A DNA stretch of 64,000 nt from Siphonodentalium dalli (taxonomy: Eukaryota; Mollusca; Scaphopoda; Gadilida; Siphonodentaliidae): NCBI GenBank assembly GCA_032622095.1, contig CP136067.1:64001-128000 (forward strand). The letters run 5' to 3'. Under the pieces are notes generated by a model. It had not been told where the DNA came from and made no database searches. It saw only the letters and a program-made list of their open reading frames with translations. This document shows, piece after piece, positions 35,420 through 46,946 of this stretch (position 1 is its first letter; each line of letters starts with the position of its first letter). The translations under genes were made by a program, and so were the position numbers.

Positions 35420-38400
35420 GCGTGGTTACAGTGTCCTACCTGAAGTGTGGTTACAGTGTCCTACCTGCAGCGTGGTTACAGTGTCCTACCTGCAGCGTGG
35501 TTACAGTGTCCTACCTGAAGTGTGGTTACAGTGTCCTACCTGAAGTGTGGTTACAGTGTCCTACCTGCAGTGTGGTTACAGTGTCCTACCTGAAGCGTGG
35601 TTACAGTGTCCTACCTGCAGCGTGGTTACAGTGTCCTACCTGCAGCGTGGTTACAGTGTCCTACCTGCAGCGTGGTTACAGTGTCCTACCTGCAGCGTGG
35701 TTACAGTGTCCTACCTGCAGCGTGGTTACAGTGTCCTACCTGAAGTGTGGTTACAGTGTCCTACCTGAAGTGTGGTTACAGTGTCCTACCTGCAGTGTGG
35801 TTACAGTGTCCTACCTGAAGCGTGGTTACAGTGTCCTACCTGCAGCGTGGTTACAGTGTCCTACCTGCAGCGTGGTTACAGTGTCCTACCTGCAGCGTGG
35901 TTACAGTGTCCTACCTGCAGCGTGGTTACAGTGTCCTACCTGAAGCGTGGTTACAGTGTCCTACCTGAAGCGTGGTTACAGTGTCCTACCTGAAGCGTGG
36001 TTACAGTGTCCTACCTGCAGCGTGGTTACAGTGTCCTACCTGCAGCGTGGTTACAGTGTCCTACCTGAAGTGTGGTTACAGTGTCCTACCTGAAGGGTGG
36101 TTACAGTGTCCTACCTGAAGTGTGGTTACAGTGTCCTACCTGAAGTGTGGTTACAGTGTCCTACCTGCAGCGTGGTTACAGTGTCCTACCTGAAGTGTGG
36201 TTACAGTGTCCTACCTGCAGCGTGGTTACAGTGTCCTACCTGAAGTGTGGTTACAGTGTCCTACCTGCAGCGTGGTTACAGTGTCCTACCTGCAGCGTGG
36301 TTACAGTGTCCTACCTGAAGTGTGGTTACAGTGTCCTACCTGAAGTGTGGTTACAGTGTCCTACCTGCAGCGTGGTTACAGTGTCCTACCTGAAGTGTGG
36401 TTACAGTGTCCTACCTGCAGCGTGGTTACAGTGTCCTACCTGAAGTGTGGTTACAGTGTCCTACCTGCAGCGTGGTTACAGTGTCCTACCTGCAGCGTGG
36501 TTACAGTGTCCTACCTGAAGTGTGGTTACAGTGTCCTACCTGAAGCGTGGTTACAGTGTCCTACCTGCAGCGTGGTTACAGTGTCCTACCTGCAGCGTGG
36601 TTACAGTGTCCTACCTGCAGCGTGGTTACAGTGTCCTACCTGCAGCGTGGTTACAGTGTCCTACCTGAAGCGTGGTTACAGTGTCCTACCTGCAGCGTGG
36701 TTACAGTGTCCTACCTGCAGTGTGGTTACAGTGTCCTACCTGAAGTGTGGTTACAGTGTCCTACCTGAAGTGTGGTTACAGTGTCCTACCTGAAGCGTGG
36801 TTACAGTGTCCTACCTGCAGTGTGGTTACAGTGTCCTACCTGCAGCGTGGTTACAGTGTCCTACCTGCAGCGTGGTTACAGTGTCCTACCTGCAGCGTGG
36901 TTACAGTGTCCTACCTGCAGCGTGGTTACAGTGTCCTACCTGAAGCGTGGTTACAGTGTCCTACCTGAAGTGTGGTTACAGTGTCCTACCTGAAGCGTGG
37001 TTACAGTGTCCTACCTGCAGCGTGGTTACAGTGTCCTACCTGAAGTGTGGTTACAGTGTCCTACCTGAAGTGTGGTTACAGTGTCCTACCTGAAGCGTGG
37101 TTACAGTGTCCTACCTGAAGTGTGGTTACAGTGTCCTACCTGCAGCGTGGTTACAGTGTCCTACCTGCAGCGTGGTTACAGTGTCCTACCTGAAGCGTGG
37201 TTACAGTGTCCTACCTGCAGCGTGGTTACAGTGTCCTACCTGCAGCGTGGTTACAGTGTCCTACCTGCAGTGTGGTTACAGTGTCCTACCTGCAGCGTGG
37301 TTACAGTGTCCTACCTGCAGCGTGGTTACAGTGTCCTACCTGCAGCGTGGTTACAGTGTCCTACCTGAAGCGTGGTTACAGTGTCCTACCTGCAGTGTGG
37401 TTACAGTGTCCTACCTGCAGCGTGGTTACAGTGTCCTACCTGAAGGGTGGTTACAGTGTCCTACCTGCAGCGTGGTTACAGTGTCCTACCTGCAGCGTGG
37501 TTACAGTGTCCTACCTGAAGCGTGGTTACAGTGTCCTACCTGCAGCGTGGTTACAGTGTCCTACCTGCAGCGTGGTTACAGTGTCCTACCTGAAGGGTGG
37601 TTACAGTGTCCTACCTGCAGCGTGGTTACAGTGTCCTACCTGAAGCGTGGTTACAGTGTCCTACCTGAAGTGTGGTTACAGTGTCCTACCTGCAGCGTGG
37701 TTACAGTGTCCTACCTGAAGTGTGGTTACAGTGTCCTACCTGAAGTGTGGTTACAGTGTCCTACCTGCAGCGTGGTTACAGTGTCCTACCTGAAGCGTGG
37801 TTACAGTGTCCTACCTGCAGCGTGGTTACAGTGTCCTACCTGAAGCGTGGTTACAGTGTCCTACCTGCAGCGTGGTTACAGTGTCCTACCTGCAGCGTGG
37901 TTACAGTGTCCTACCTGCAGTGTGGTTACAGTGTCCTACCTGCAGCGTGGTTACAGTGTCCTACCTGCAGCGTGGTTACAGTGTCCTACCTGCAGCGTGG
38001 TTACAGTGTCCTACCTGCAGCGTGGTTACAGTGTCCTACCTGCAGCGTGGTTACAGTGTCCTACCTGAAGCGTGGTTACAGTGTCCTACCTGCAGTGTGG
38101 TTACAGTGTCCTACCTGCAGCGTGGTTACAGTGTCCTACCTGAAGGGTGGTTACAGTGTCCTACCTGCAGCGTGGTTACAGTGTCCTACCTGCAGCGTGG
38201 TTACAGTGTCCTACCTGCAGCGTGGTTACAGTGTCCTACCTGAAGGGTGGTTACAGTGTCCTACCTGCAGCGTGGTTACAGTGTCCTACCTGCAGCGTGG
38301 TTACAGTGTCCTACCTGAAGTGTGGTTACAGTGTCCTACCTGAAGCGTGGTTACAGTGTCCTACCTGAAGGGTGGTTACAGTGTCCTACCTGAAGGGTGG

Positions 38401-41400
38401 TTACAGTGTCCTACCTGAAGGGTGGTTACAGTGTCCTACCTGCAGCGTGGTTACAGTGTCCTACCTGCAGCGTGGTTACAGTGTCCTACCTGAAGTGTGG
38501 TTACAGTGTCCTACCTGAAGTGTGGTTACAGTGTCCTACCTGCAGCGTGGTTACAGTGTCCTACCTGAAGCGTGGTTACAGTGTCCTACCTGCAGCGTGG
38601 TTACAGTGTCCTACCTGAAGCGTGGTTACAGTGTCCTACCTGCAGCGTGGTTACAGTGTCCTACCTGCAGCGTGGTTACAGTGTCCTACCTGCAGTGTGG
38701 TTACAGTGTCCTACCTGCAGCGTGGTTACAGTGTCCTACCTGCAGCGTGGTTACAGTGTCCTACCTGCAGCGTGGTTACAGTGTCCTACCTGCAGCGTGG
38801 TTACAGTGTCCTACCTGCAGCGTGGTTACAGTGTCCTACCTGAAGCGTGGTTACAGTGTCCTACCTGCAGTGTGGTTACAGTGTCCTACCTGCAGCGTGG
38901 TTACAGTGTCCTACCTGAAGGGTGGTTACAGTGTCCTACCTGAAGTGTGGTTACAGTGTCCTACCTGAAGTGTGGTTACAGTGTCCTACCTGAAGTGTGG
39001 TTACAGTGTCCTACCTGCAGCGTGGTTACAGTGTCCTACCTGAAGTGTGGTTACAGTGTCCTACCTGAAGTGTGGTTACAGTGTCCTACCTGAAGTGTGG
39101 TTACAGTGTCCTACCTGCAGCGTGGTTACAGTGTCCTACCTGCAGCGTGGTTACAGTGTCCTACCTGCAGCGTGGTTACAGTGTCCTACCTGAAGGGTGG
39201 TTACAGTGTCCTACCTGCAGCGTGGTTACAGTGTCCTACCTGAAGCGTGGTTACAGTGTCCTACCTGAAGTGTGGTTACAGTGTCCTACCTGAAGTGTGG
39301 TTACAGTGTCCTACCTGAAGGGTGGTTACAGTGTCCTACCTGAAGGGTGGTTACAGTGTCCTACCTGAAGGGTGGTTACAGTGTCCTACCTGCAGCGTGG
39401 TTACAGTGTCCTACCTGAAGCGTGGTTACAGTGTCCTACCTGCAGCGTGGTTACAGTGTCCTACCTGCAGCGTGGTTACAGTGTCCTACCTGAAGTGTGG
39501 TTACAGTGTCCTACCTGAAGTGTGGTTACAGTGTCCTACCTGAAGTGTGGTTACAGTGTCCTACCTGCAGCGTGGTTACAGTGTCCTACCTGAAGCGTGG
39601 TTACAGTGTCCTACCTGAAGTGTGGTTACAGTGTCCTACCTGCAGCGTGGTTACAGTGTCCTACCTGCAGCGTGGTTACAGTGTCCTACCTGAAGTGTGG
39701 TTACAGTGTCCTACCTGAAGTGTGGTTACAGTGTCCTACCTGCAGTGTGGTTACAGTGTCCTACCTGAAGCGTGGTTACAGTGTCCTACCTGCAGCGTGG
39801 TTACAGTGTCCTACCTGCAGCGTGGTTACAGTGTCCTACCTGCAGCGTGGTTACAGTGTCCTACCTGCAGCGTGGTTACAGTGTCCTACCTGCAGCGTGG
39901 TTACAGTGTCCTACCTGCAGCGTGGTTACAGTGTCCTACCTGAAGCGTGGTTACAGTGTCCTACCTGAAGCGTGGTTACAGTGTCCTACCTGAAGCGTGG
40001 TTACAGTGTCCTACCTGCAGCGTGGTTACAGTGTCCTACCTGCAGCGTGGTTACAGTGTCCTACCTGAAGTGTGGTTACAGTGTCCTACCTGAAGGGTGG
40101 TTACAGTGTCCTACCTGAAGTGTGGTTACAGTGTCCTACCTGAAGTGTGGTTACAGTGTCCTACCTGCAGCGTGGTTACAGTGTCCTACCTGAAGTGTGG
40201 TTACAGTGTCCTACCTGCAGCGTGGTTACAGTGTCCTACCTGAAGTGTGGTTACAGTGTCCTACCTGCAGCGTGGTTACAGTGTCCTACCTGAAGTGTGG
40301 TTACAGTGTCCTACCTGCAGCGTGGTTACAGTGTCCTACCTGCAGCGTGGTTACAGTGTCCTACCTGAAGTGTGGTTACAGTGTCCTACCTGAAGTGTGG
40401 TTACAGTGTCCTACCTGCAGCGTGGTTACAGTGTCCTACCTGAAGTGTGGTTACAGTGTCCTACCTGCAGCGTGGTTACAGTGTCCTACCTGAAGTGTGG
40501 TTACAGTGTCCTACCTGAAGCGTGGTTACAGTGTCCTACCTGCAGCGTGGTTACAGTGTCCTACCTGCAGCGTGGTTACAGTGTCCTACCTGCAGCGTGG
40601 TTACAGTGTCCTACCTGAAGTGTGGTTACAGTGTCCTACCTGAAGCGTGGTTACAGTGTCCTACCTGCAGCGTGGTTACAGTGTCCTACCTGCAGCGTGG
40701 TTACAGTGTCCTACCTGCAGCGTGGTTACAGTGTCCTACCTGCAGCGTGGTTACAGTGTCCTACCTGAAGCGTGGTTACAGTGTCCTACCTGCAGCGTGG
40801 TTACAGTGTCCTACCTGCAGTGTGGTTACAGTGTCCTACCTGCAGCGTGGTTACAGTGTCCTACCTGAAGTGTGGTTACAGTGTCCTACCTGCAGCGTGG
40901 TTACAGTGTCCTACCTGAAGTGTGGTTACAGTGTCCTACCTGAAGCGTGGTTACAGTGTCCTACCTGCAGCGTGGTTACAGTGTCCTACCTGCAGCGTGG
41001 TTACAGTGTCCTACCTGAAGTGTGGTTACAGTGTCCTACCTGAAGTGTGGTTACAGTGTCCTACCTGCAGCGTGGTTACAGTGTCCTACCTGCAGCGTGG
41101 TTACAGTGTCCTACCTGCAGCGTGGTTACAGTGTCCTACCTGCAGCGTGGTTACAGTGTCCTACCTGCAGCGTGGTTACAGTGTCCTACCTGCAGCGTGG
41201 TTACAGTGTCCTACCTGCAGTGTGGTTACAGTGTCCTACCTGCAGTGTGGTTACAGTGTCCTACCTGCAGCGTGGTTACAGTGTCCTACCTGCAGTGTGG
41301 TTACAGTGTCCTACCTGCAGTGTGGTTACAGTGTCCTACCTGCAGCGTGGTTACAGTGTCCTACCTGAAGTGTGGTTACAGTGTCCTACCTGAAGCGTGG

Positions 41401-41970
41401 TTACAGTGTCCTACCTGCAGCGTGGTTACAGTGTCCTACCTGAAGTGTGGTTACAGTGTCCTACCTGCAGCGTGGTTACAGTGTCCTACCTGCAGCGTGG
41501 TTACAGTGTCCTACCTGAAGTGTGGTTACAGTGTCCTACCTGAAGCGTGGTTACAGTGTCCTACCTGCAGCGTGGTTACAGTGTCCTACCTGCAGCGTGG
41601 TTACAGTGTCCTACCTGCAGCGTGGTTACAGTGTCCTACCTGCAGCGTGGTTACAGTGTCCTACCTGAAGCGTGGTTACAGTGTCCTACCTGCAGCGTGG
41701 TTACAGTGTCCTACCTGCAGTGTGGTTACAGTGTCCTACCTGAAGTGTGGTTACAGTGTCCTACCTGAAGTGTGGTTACAGTGTCCTACCTGAAGCGTGG
41801 TTACAGTGTCCTACCTGCAGCGTGGTTACAGTGTCCTACCTGCAGCGTGGTTACAGTGTCCTACCTGCAGCGTGGTTACAGTGTCCTACCTGCAGCGTGG
41901 TTACAGTGTCCTACCTGAAGCGTGGTTACAGTGTCCTACCTGCAGCGTGGTTACAGTGTCCTACCTGAAG
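35420..41970. repeat. Longer-range duplicated blocks in the 25-bp array
   Basis: Unit-type strings at 35420-36450 recur at 39595-40500 (offsets 4,175 then 4,050 bp). The string at about 36547-36770 recurs at 41547-41770 (offset 5,000). Strings at 37747-38100 recur at 38522-38870 (offset 775). All offsets are multiples of 25. This zone is marked by A+C units, which are rare before 32300. Confidence 0.75.
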
Positions 41971-43035
41971 CGTGGTTACAGTGTCCTACCTGCAGCGTGG
42001 TTACAGTGTCCTACCTGCAGCGTGGTTACAGTGTCCTACCTGAAGCGTGGTTACAGTGTCCTACCTGAAGCGTGGTTACAGTGTCCTACCTGCAGCGTGG
42101 TTACAGTGTCCTACCTGCAGCGTGGTTACAGTGTCCTACCTGAAGGGTGGTTACAGTGTCCTACCTGCAGCGTGGTTACAGTGTCCTACCTGCAGCGTGG
42201 TTACAGTGTCCTACCTGCAGCGTGGTTACAGTGTCCTACCTGCAGCGTGGTTACAGTGTCCTACCTGCAGCGTGGTTACAGTGTCCTACCTGAAGTGTGG
42301 TTACAGTGTCCTACCTGCAGCGTGGTTACAGTGTCCTACCTGAAGCGTGGTTACAGTGTCCTACCTGAAGGGTGGTTACAGTGTCCTACCTGCAGTGTGG
42401 TTACAGTGTCCTACCTGCAGCGTGGTTACAGTGTCCTACCTGCAGCGTGGTTACAGTGTCCTACCTGAAGTGTGGTTACAGTGTCCTACCTGCAGCGTGG
42501 TTACAGTGTCCTACCTGAAGCGTGGTTACAGTGTCCTACCTGAAGGGTGGTTACAGTGTCCTACCTGCAGCGTGGTTACAGTGTCCTACCTGCAGTGTGG
42601 TTACAGTGTCCTACCTGAAGTGTGGTTACAGTGTCCTACCTGAAGTGTGGTTACAGTGTCCTACCTGAAGTGTGGTTACAGTGTCCTACCTGAAGTGTGG
42701 TTACAGTGTCCTACCTGCAGCGTGGTTACAGTGTCCTACCTGAAGCGTGGTTACAGTGTCCTACCTGAAGTGTGGTTACAGTGTCCTACCTGCAGCGTGG
42801 TTACAGTGTCCTACCTGCAGTGTGGTTACAGTGTCCTACCTGAAGTGTGGTTACAGTGTCCTACCTGAAGTGTGGTTACAGTGTCCTACCTGCAGTGTGG
42901 TTACAGTGTCCTACCTGAAGCGTGGTTACAGTGTCCTACCTGAAGTGTGGTTACAGTGTCCTACCTGCAGCGTGGTTACAGTGTCCTACCTGAAGCGTGG
43001 TTACAGTGTCCTACCTGAAGTGTGGTTACAGGGTC

Positions 43036-44205
43036 CTACCTGCAGCGTGGTTACAGTGTCCTACCTGCAGCGTGGTTACAGTGTCCTACCTGCAGCGTGG
43101 TTACAGTGTCCTACCTGCAGTGTGGTTACAGTGTCCTACCTGCAGTGTGGTTACAGTGTCCTACCTGCAGCGTGGTTACAGTGTCCTACCTGCAGTGTGG
43201 TTACAGTGTCCTACCTGCAGTGTGGTTACAGTGTCCTACCTGCAGCGTGGTTACAGTGTCCTACCTGCAGCGTGGTTACAGTGTCCTACCTGCAGCGTGG
43301 TTACAGTGTCCTACCTGCAGTGTGGTTACAGTGTCCTACCTGCAGTGTGGTTACAGTGTCCTACCTGCAGTGTGGTTACAGTGTCCTACCTGCAGCGTGG
43401 TTACAGTGTCCTACCTGCAGTGTGGTTACAGTGTCCTACCTGCAGTGTGGTTACAGTGTCCTACCTGCAGCGTGGTTACAGTGTCCTACCTGCAGCGTGG
43501 TTACAGTGTCCTACCTGCAGCGTGGTTACAGTGTCCTACCTGCAGCGTGGTTACAGTGTCCTACCTGCAGCGTGGTTACAGTGTCCTACCTGCAGTGTGG
43601 TTACAGTGTCCTACCTGCAGTGTGGTTACAGTGTCCTACCTGCAGTGTGGTTACAGTGTCCTACCTGCAGTGTGGTTACAGTGTCCTACCTGCAGTGTGG
43701 TTACAGTGTCCTACCTGCAGCGTGGTTACAGTGTCCTACCTGCAGTGTGGTTACAGTGTCCTACCTGCAGTGTGGTTACAGTGTCCTACCTGCAGCGTGG
43801 TTACAGTGTCCTACCTGCAGCGTGGTTACAGTGTCCTACCTGCAGCGTGGTTACAGTGTCCTACCTGCAGTGTGGTTACAGTGTCCTACCTGCAGTGTGG
43901 TTACAGTGTCCTACCTGCAGTGTGGTTACAGTGTCCTACCTGCAGCGTGGTTACAGTGTCCTACCTGCAGTGTGGTTACAGTGTCCTACCTGCAGTGTGG
44001 TTACAGTGTCCTACCTGCAGCGTGGTTACAGTGTCCTACCTGCAGCGTGGTTACAGTGTCCTACCTGCAGCGTGGTTACAGTGTCCTACCTGCAGCGTGG
44101 TTACAGTGTCCTACCTGCAGCGTGGTTACAGTGTCCTACCTGCAGTGTGGTTACAGTGTCCTACCTGCAGTGTGGTTACAGTGTCCTACCTGCAGTGTGG
44201 TTACA
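43036..44205. repeat. C-only block with a 22-unit (550-bp) higher-order repeat
   Basis: About 47 successive units are all CTGCAG type; only the C/T site varies. Starting at 43321 the C/T order TTTCTTCCCCCTTTTTCTTC then CC recurs at 43871. With no A-type unit to supply TGA, all three frames stay open, which explains overlapping frames of 398, 473 and 598 codons in this zone. Confidence 0.85.
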
Positions 44206-44835
44206 GTGTCCTACCTGAAGTGTGGTTACAGTGTCCTACCTGCAGCGTGGTTACAGTGTCCTACCTGCAGTGTGGTTACAGTGTCCTACCTGCAGTGTGG
44301 TTACAGTGTCCTACCTGCAGCGTGGTTACAGTGTCCTACCTGCAGCGTGGTTACAGTGTCCTACCTGCAGCGTGGTTACAGTGTCCTACCTGCAGCGTGG
44401 TTACAGTGTCCTACCTGAAGTGTGGTTACAGTGTCCTACCTGCAGCGTGGTTACAGTGTCCTACCTGCAGCGTGGTTACAGTGTCCTACCTGAAGTGTGG
44501 TTACAGTGTCCTACCTGCAGCGTGGTTACAGTGTCCTACCTGAAGTGTGGTTACAGTGTCCTACCTGAAGTGTGGTTACAGTGTCCTACCTGAAGCGTGG
44601 TTACAGTGTCCTACCTGCAGCGTGGTTACAGTGTCCTACCTGCAGTGTGGTTACAGTGTCCTACCTGCAGCGTGGTTACAGTGTCCTACCTGCAGCGTGG
44701 TTACAGTGTCCTACCTGCAGCGTGGTTACAGTGTCCTACCTGCAGCGTGGTTACAGTGTCCTACCTGAAGTGTGGTTACAGTGTCCTACCTGCAGTGTGG
44801 TTACAGTGTCCTACCTGCAGCGTGGTTACAGTGTC

Positions 44836-45171
44836 TTTGCAGTGTTGTTACAGTGTCCTGCAGTATGGTTGCAGTGTCCTACCTACAGTGTGGTTACAGT
44901 GTCCTATTGGTTAATTCCTACAGTACCTTTCCAGTATCGGTCACGCTTATATTACCTGGAACATCATATGCACGTACATGGAGATAGAGAAAGAGCAATG
45001 AAACAAAATTATTTAATTTTTATACATATTCAACAGCCAACATAATGCCATAGCTATTTCATTCCAAAATAAACATTGAAAAACATAAATAGATTTGGCA
45101 TGGAGCATTTATATGGCACATAGCAGCATGTAGGTCTGCAACCGGAAACCAATGTTTTTTTTGGCCTAACA
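44836..45171. other. Decayed right edge of the array and unique sequence
   Basis: A few imperfect units (GTCTTTGCAGTGTTGTTACA, GTATGGTTGCAGTGTCCTAC) end at about 44908. The rest to 45171 has no recognisable feature. Confidence 0.6.
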
Positions 45172-45642
45172 TATCCCAAGAGAAAATGTTGAATGAAATT
45201 TCACTCAAATAACAGTAACAAATTTAGTCAAAATTTCTCCAAAATTTCACTGAAATTTTACCAAAATTACACTAACAGTAAAATGGTTCCATCATTTCTT
45301 GTACTATACCATTGTTCTGTATCGCATGTAAAATTTTCAACCCTATATAGAGCTGAGAAATCCAGTTCGATTTTACTGTATGACATGTCGATCTTTGTAT
45401 ATGCTGGCCCGCATTGGTCAAATGAGAAGGAACAAGGATATATGAAATGTAAATATATTTATTATTTATTGACTGTCCAAACATTGAGTCAAGTCTAAAG
45501 TTTGATGTCCTCACACACAAAGAATCTATGTGCACAACTGTATGTGCTACAGTGATATTGCAAAGCCTCGCATCCGCGCGATCCGTAATTTGTTAGTTTA
45601 TTGCAAATAACACAGATGCACTTTCCAGAAACGGTAACTTTT

Positions 45643-45846
45643 TCAAAAAATTACCGAGAATGTAATCTTTTTCTTTACCTCTTTATGACGAATTTTGCCC
45701 GGCTTTTGAAACCAGGCAAATGAAAATTTATTCTTAACTCCAAAGTCGTCATATCGTTCGCCTTCTTTCACAATTGAATTCATAACAATCACTTTTAAAA
45801 CTTCTAATTTCTTTTGAAAGAGATCGCGATCGTGAAACTCTTTTGT
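45643..45846 (-). CDS. Unrecognised short open frame, possible captured gene fragment
   Basis: A stop-to-stop minus frame of 67 codons, with its first Met at 45783 (46 residues). The residues are charged and well mixed (for example KEGERYDDFGVKNKF and WFQKPGKIRHKEVKK), unlike the low-complexity frames nearby. No family was recognised. An exon scrap carried by the surrounding TIR element is one explanation; chance is another. Confidence 0.2.
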   Translation of the reverse strand, partial: TKEFHDRDLFQKKLEVLKVIVMNSIVKEGERYDDFGVKNKFSFAWFQKPGKIRHKEVKKKITFSVIF

Positions 45847-46540
45847 TCAAAACAAAAGAATCATCGCTGCAAAAAATATCCCGAAGTCCGTCGAGTCAAC
45901 GAATATCATTGGCTTGATGTCGAACGTCGACAACAAAGGAAGCGAATCGAGCCAATGAGAAGCTACATATTAAACCGGCATGATGGAACCGGTGTTGCCG
46001 AAAAAACAACCGGTGTCGCTTTGAATGACCGGACAATTTATGTCGGCCGACTGAGACAGAGTAATTTTCTGTTCACAGTGTCTTTCTTAGCAGTTAGAAC
46101 AGTCAGCTATTATTAGTGATGAGGGACGCTCTGAATCAGATGTTTCTTTACCGTACACGTCAGAAAATGGCGAATATTTGTCACTACCAATATCCGCTGA
46201 CATTCACTGCTATTTTTACCTGTATTTTACCAAATCCTCTCATTTGAGTAATTGAAAATGTCATCGCACAAGATATATATAGTCTTTGATTATGATAATA
46301 TATGGACATGATCTTACCGATAATGGAAAATGTGGCCCTTTGATAAATAAAAATTTCATATGCATGATTATAATATCCCTTTACTGGAAGCCATTCTCTG
46401 TATACTATATACTGCATGCTGTTCACATTTGGGGGTCCATATTTCCATGTAGACACACTTCTTTAAGATAGAATTGAAAACACAATTTTACTCTTTTTTC
46501 TTTTGCCCATCAAGTCAATAATACGAGGTAAAATTAAAAA

Positions 46541-46745
46541 TTTAAAACTGAAAAGTACTCAAAATTTCACTGAAAACTATTTGATCATTTTTTAGTGAAA
46601 TTTTATATTTAAAACTGAAAAGTACTCAAAATCTCACTGAAAATTGTTTTATAATTTTTTAGTGAATTAATTTTATATTTAAAACTGAAAAGTACTCAAA
46701 ATCTCACTGAAAACTATTTTATCATTTGAGTGAAATTTTAGTGAA
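46541..46745. repeat. Three tandem units of 67-70 bp
   Basis: Each begins TTTAAAACTGAAAAGTACTC and continues with AAAATYTCACTGAAAA and TTTTTTAGTGAA. Starts are at 46541, 46608 and 46678. Confidence 0.85.
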
Positions 46746-46946
46746 ATTAACTGGAAAAGTTAATATTAATTTCAGTGAAATTTCACAGAAATTTGAGTGA
46801 AATTCACTGAAATGGTGAAATAACACCAAAATTTTGTAATTTCACTGAATTTAACTGAAATTTACAGTTAAATTTCACTGACATTTTGGTCTCATTTTCT
46901 CTTGCGATAGATTTATTTCAATTGACATACACAGCCACGACTGAGT

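Larger units (their letters stand above)
22491..44835. repeat. 25-bp minisatellite, about 894 copies (22.3 kb)
   Basis: Each unit reads GTGGTTACAGTG, then TCCTACCTG, then C or A, then AG, then C, T or G. One 26-bp unit near 22860 shifts the register by one; from there to 44835 GTGGTTAC falls at positions equal to 22 modulo 25 wherever checked, so no net indel is seen in about 878 units. Of six combinations at the two variable sites, five occur (C+C, C+T, A+T, A+G, A+C) and C+G was not seen. Other changes are rare (for example 23957, 24208, 24232, 34202, 43032). The C-type unit creates CTGCAG. Because 25 is not a multiple of three, every frame reads all phases, giving a 25-residue repeat; A-type units put TGA in one phase. 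There is no reason to think it is translated. Confidence 0.97.
45172..46909. mobile_element. Candidate 1.7-kb TIR element
   Basis: TATCCCAAGAGAAAATG (45172-45188) is inverted as CATTTTCTCTTGCGATA (46893-46909), 16 of 17 matching. Inside both ends are GTGAAATTTCACT-rich tracts in opposite orientation. No clear target duplication was found, so the limits are tentative. The interior holds an unrecognised minus-strand frame and three ~68-bp tandem units. Confidence 0.5.

Noticed and set aside
22491-44835. CRISPR-like array
   Set aside because: Units are directly abutting with no unique spacers, no leader and no cas genes, in a eukaryotic context.
22309-45045. Many overlapping frames of 73-598 codons with a 25-residue Cys/Tyr-rich repeat
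   Set aside because: They arise in every frame from the 25-bp unit and stop only where the A variant makes TGA. They begin at GTG inside the unit, have no initiation context and no unique sequence, so they are repeat artefacts.
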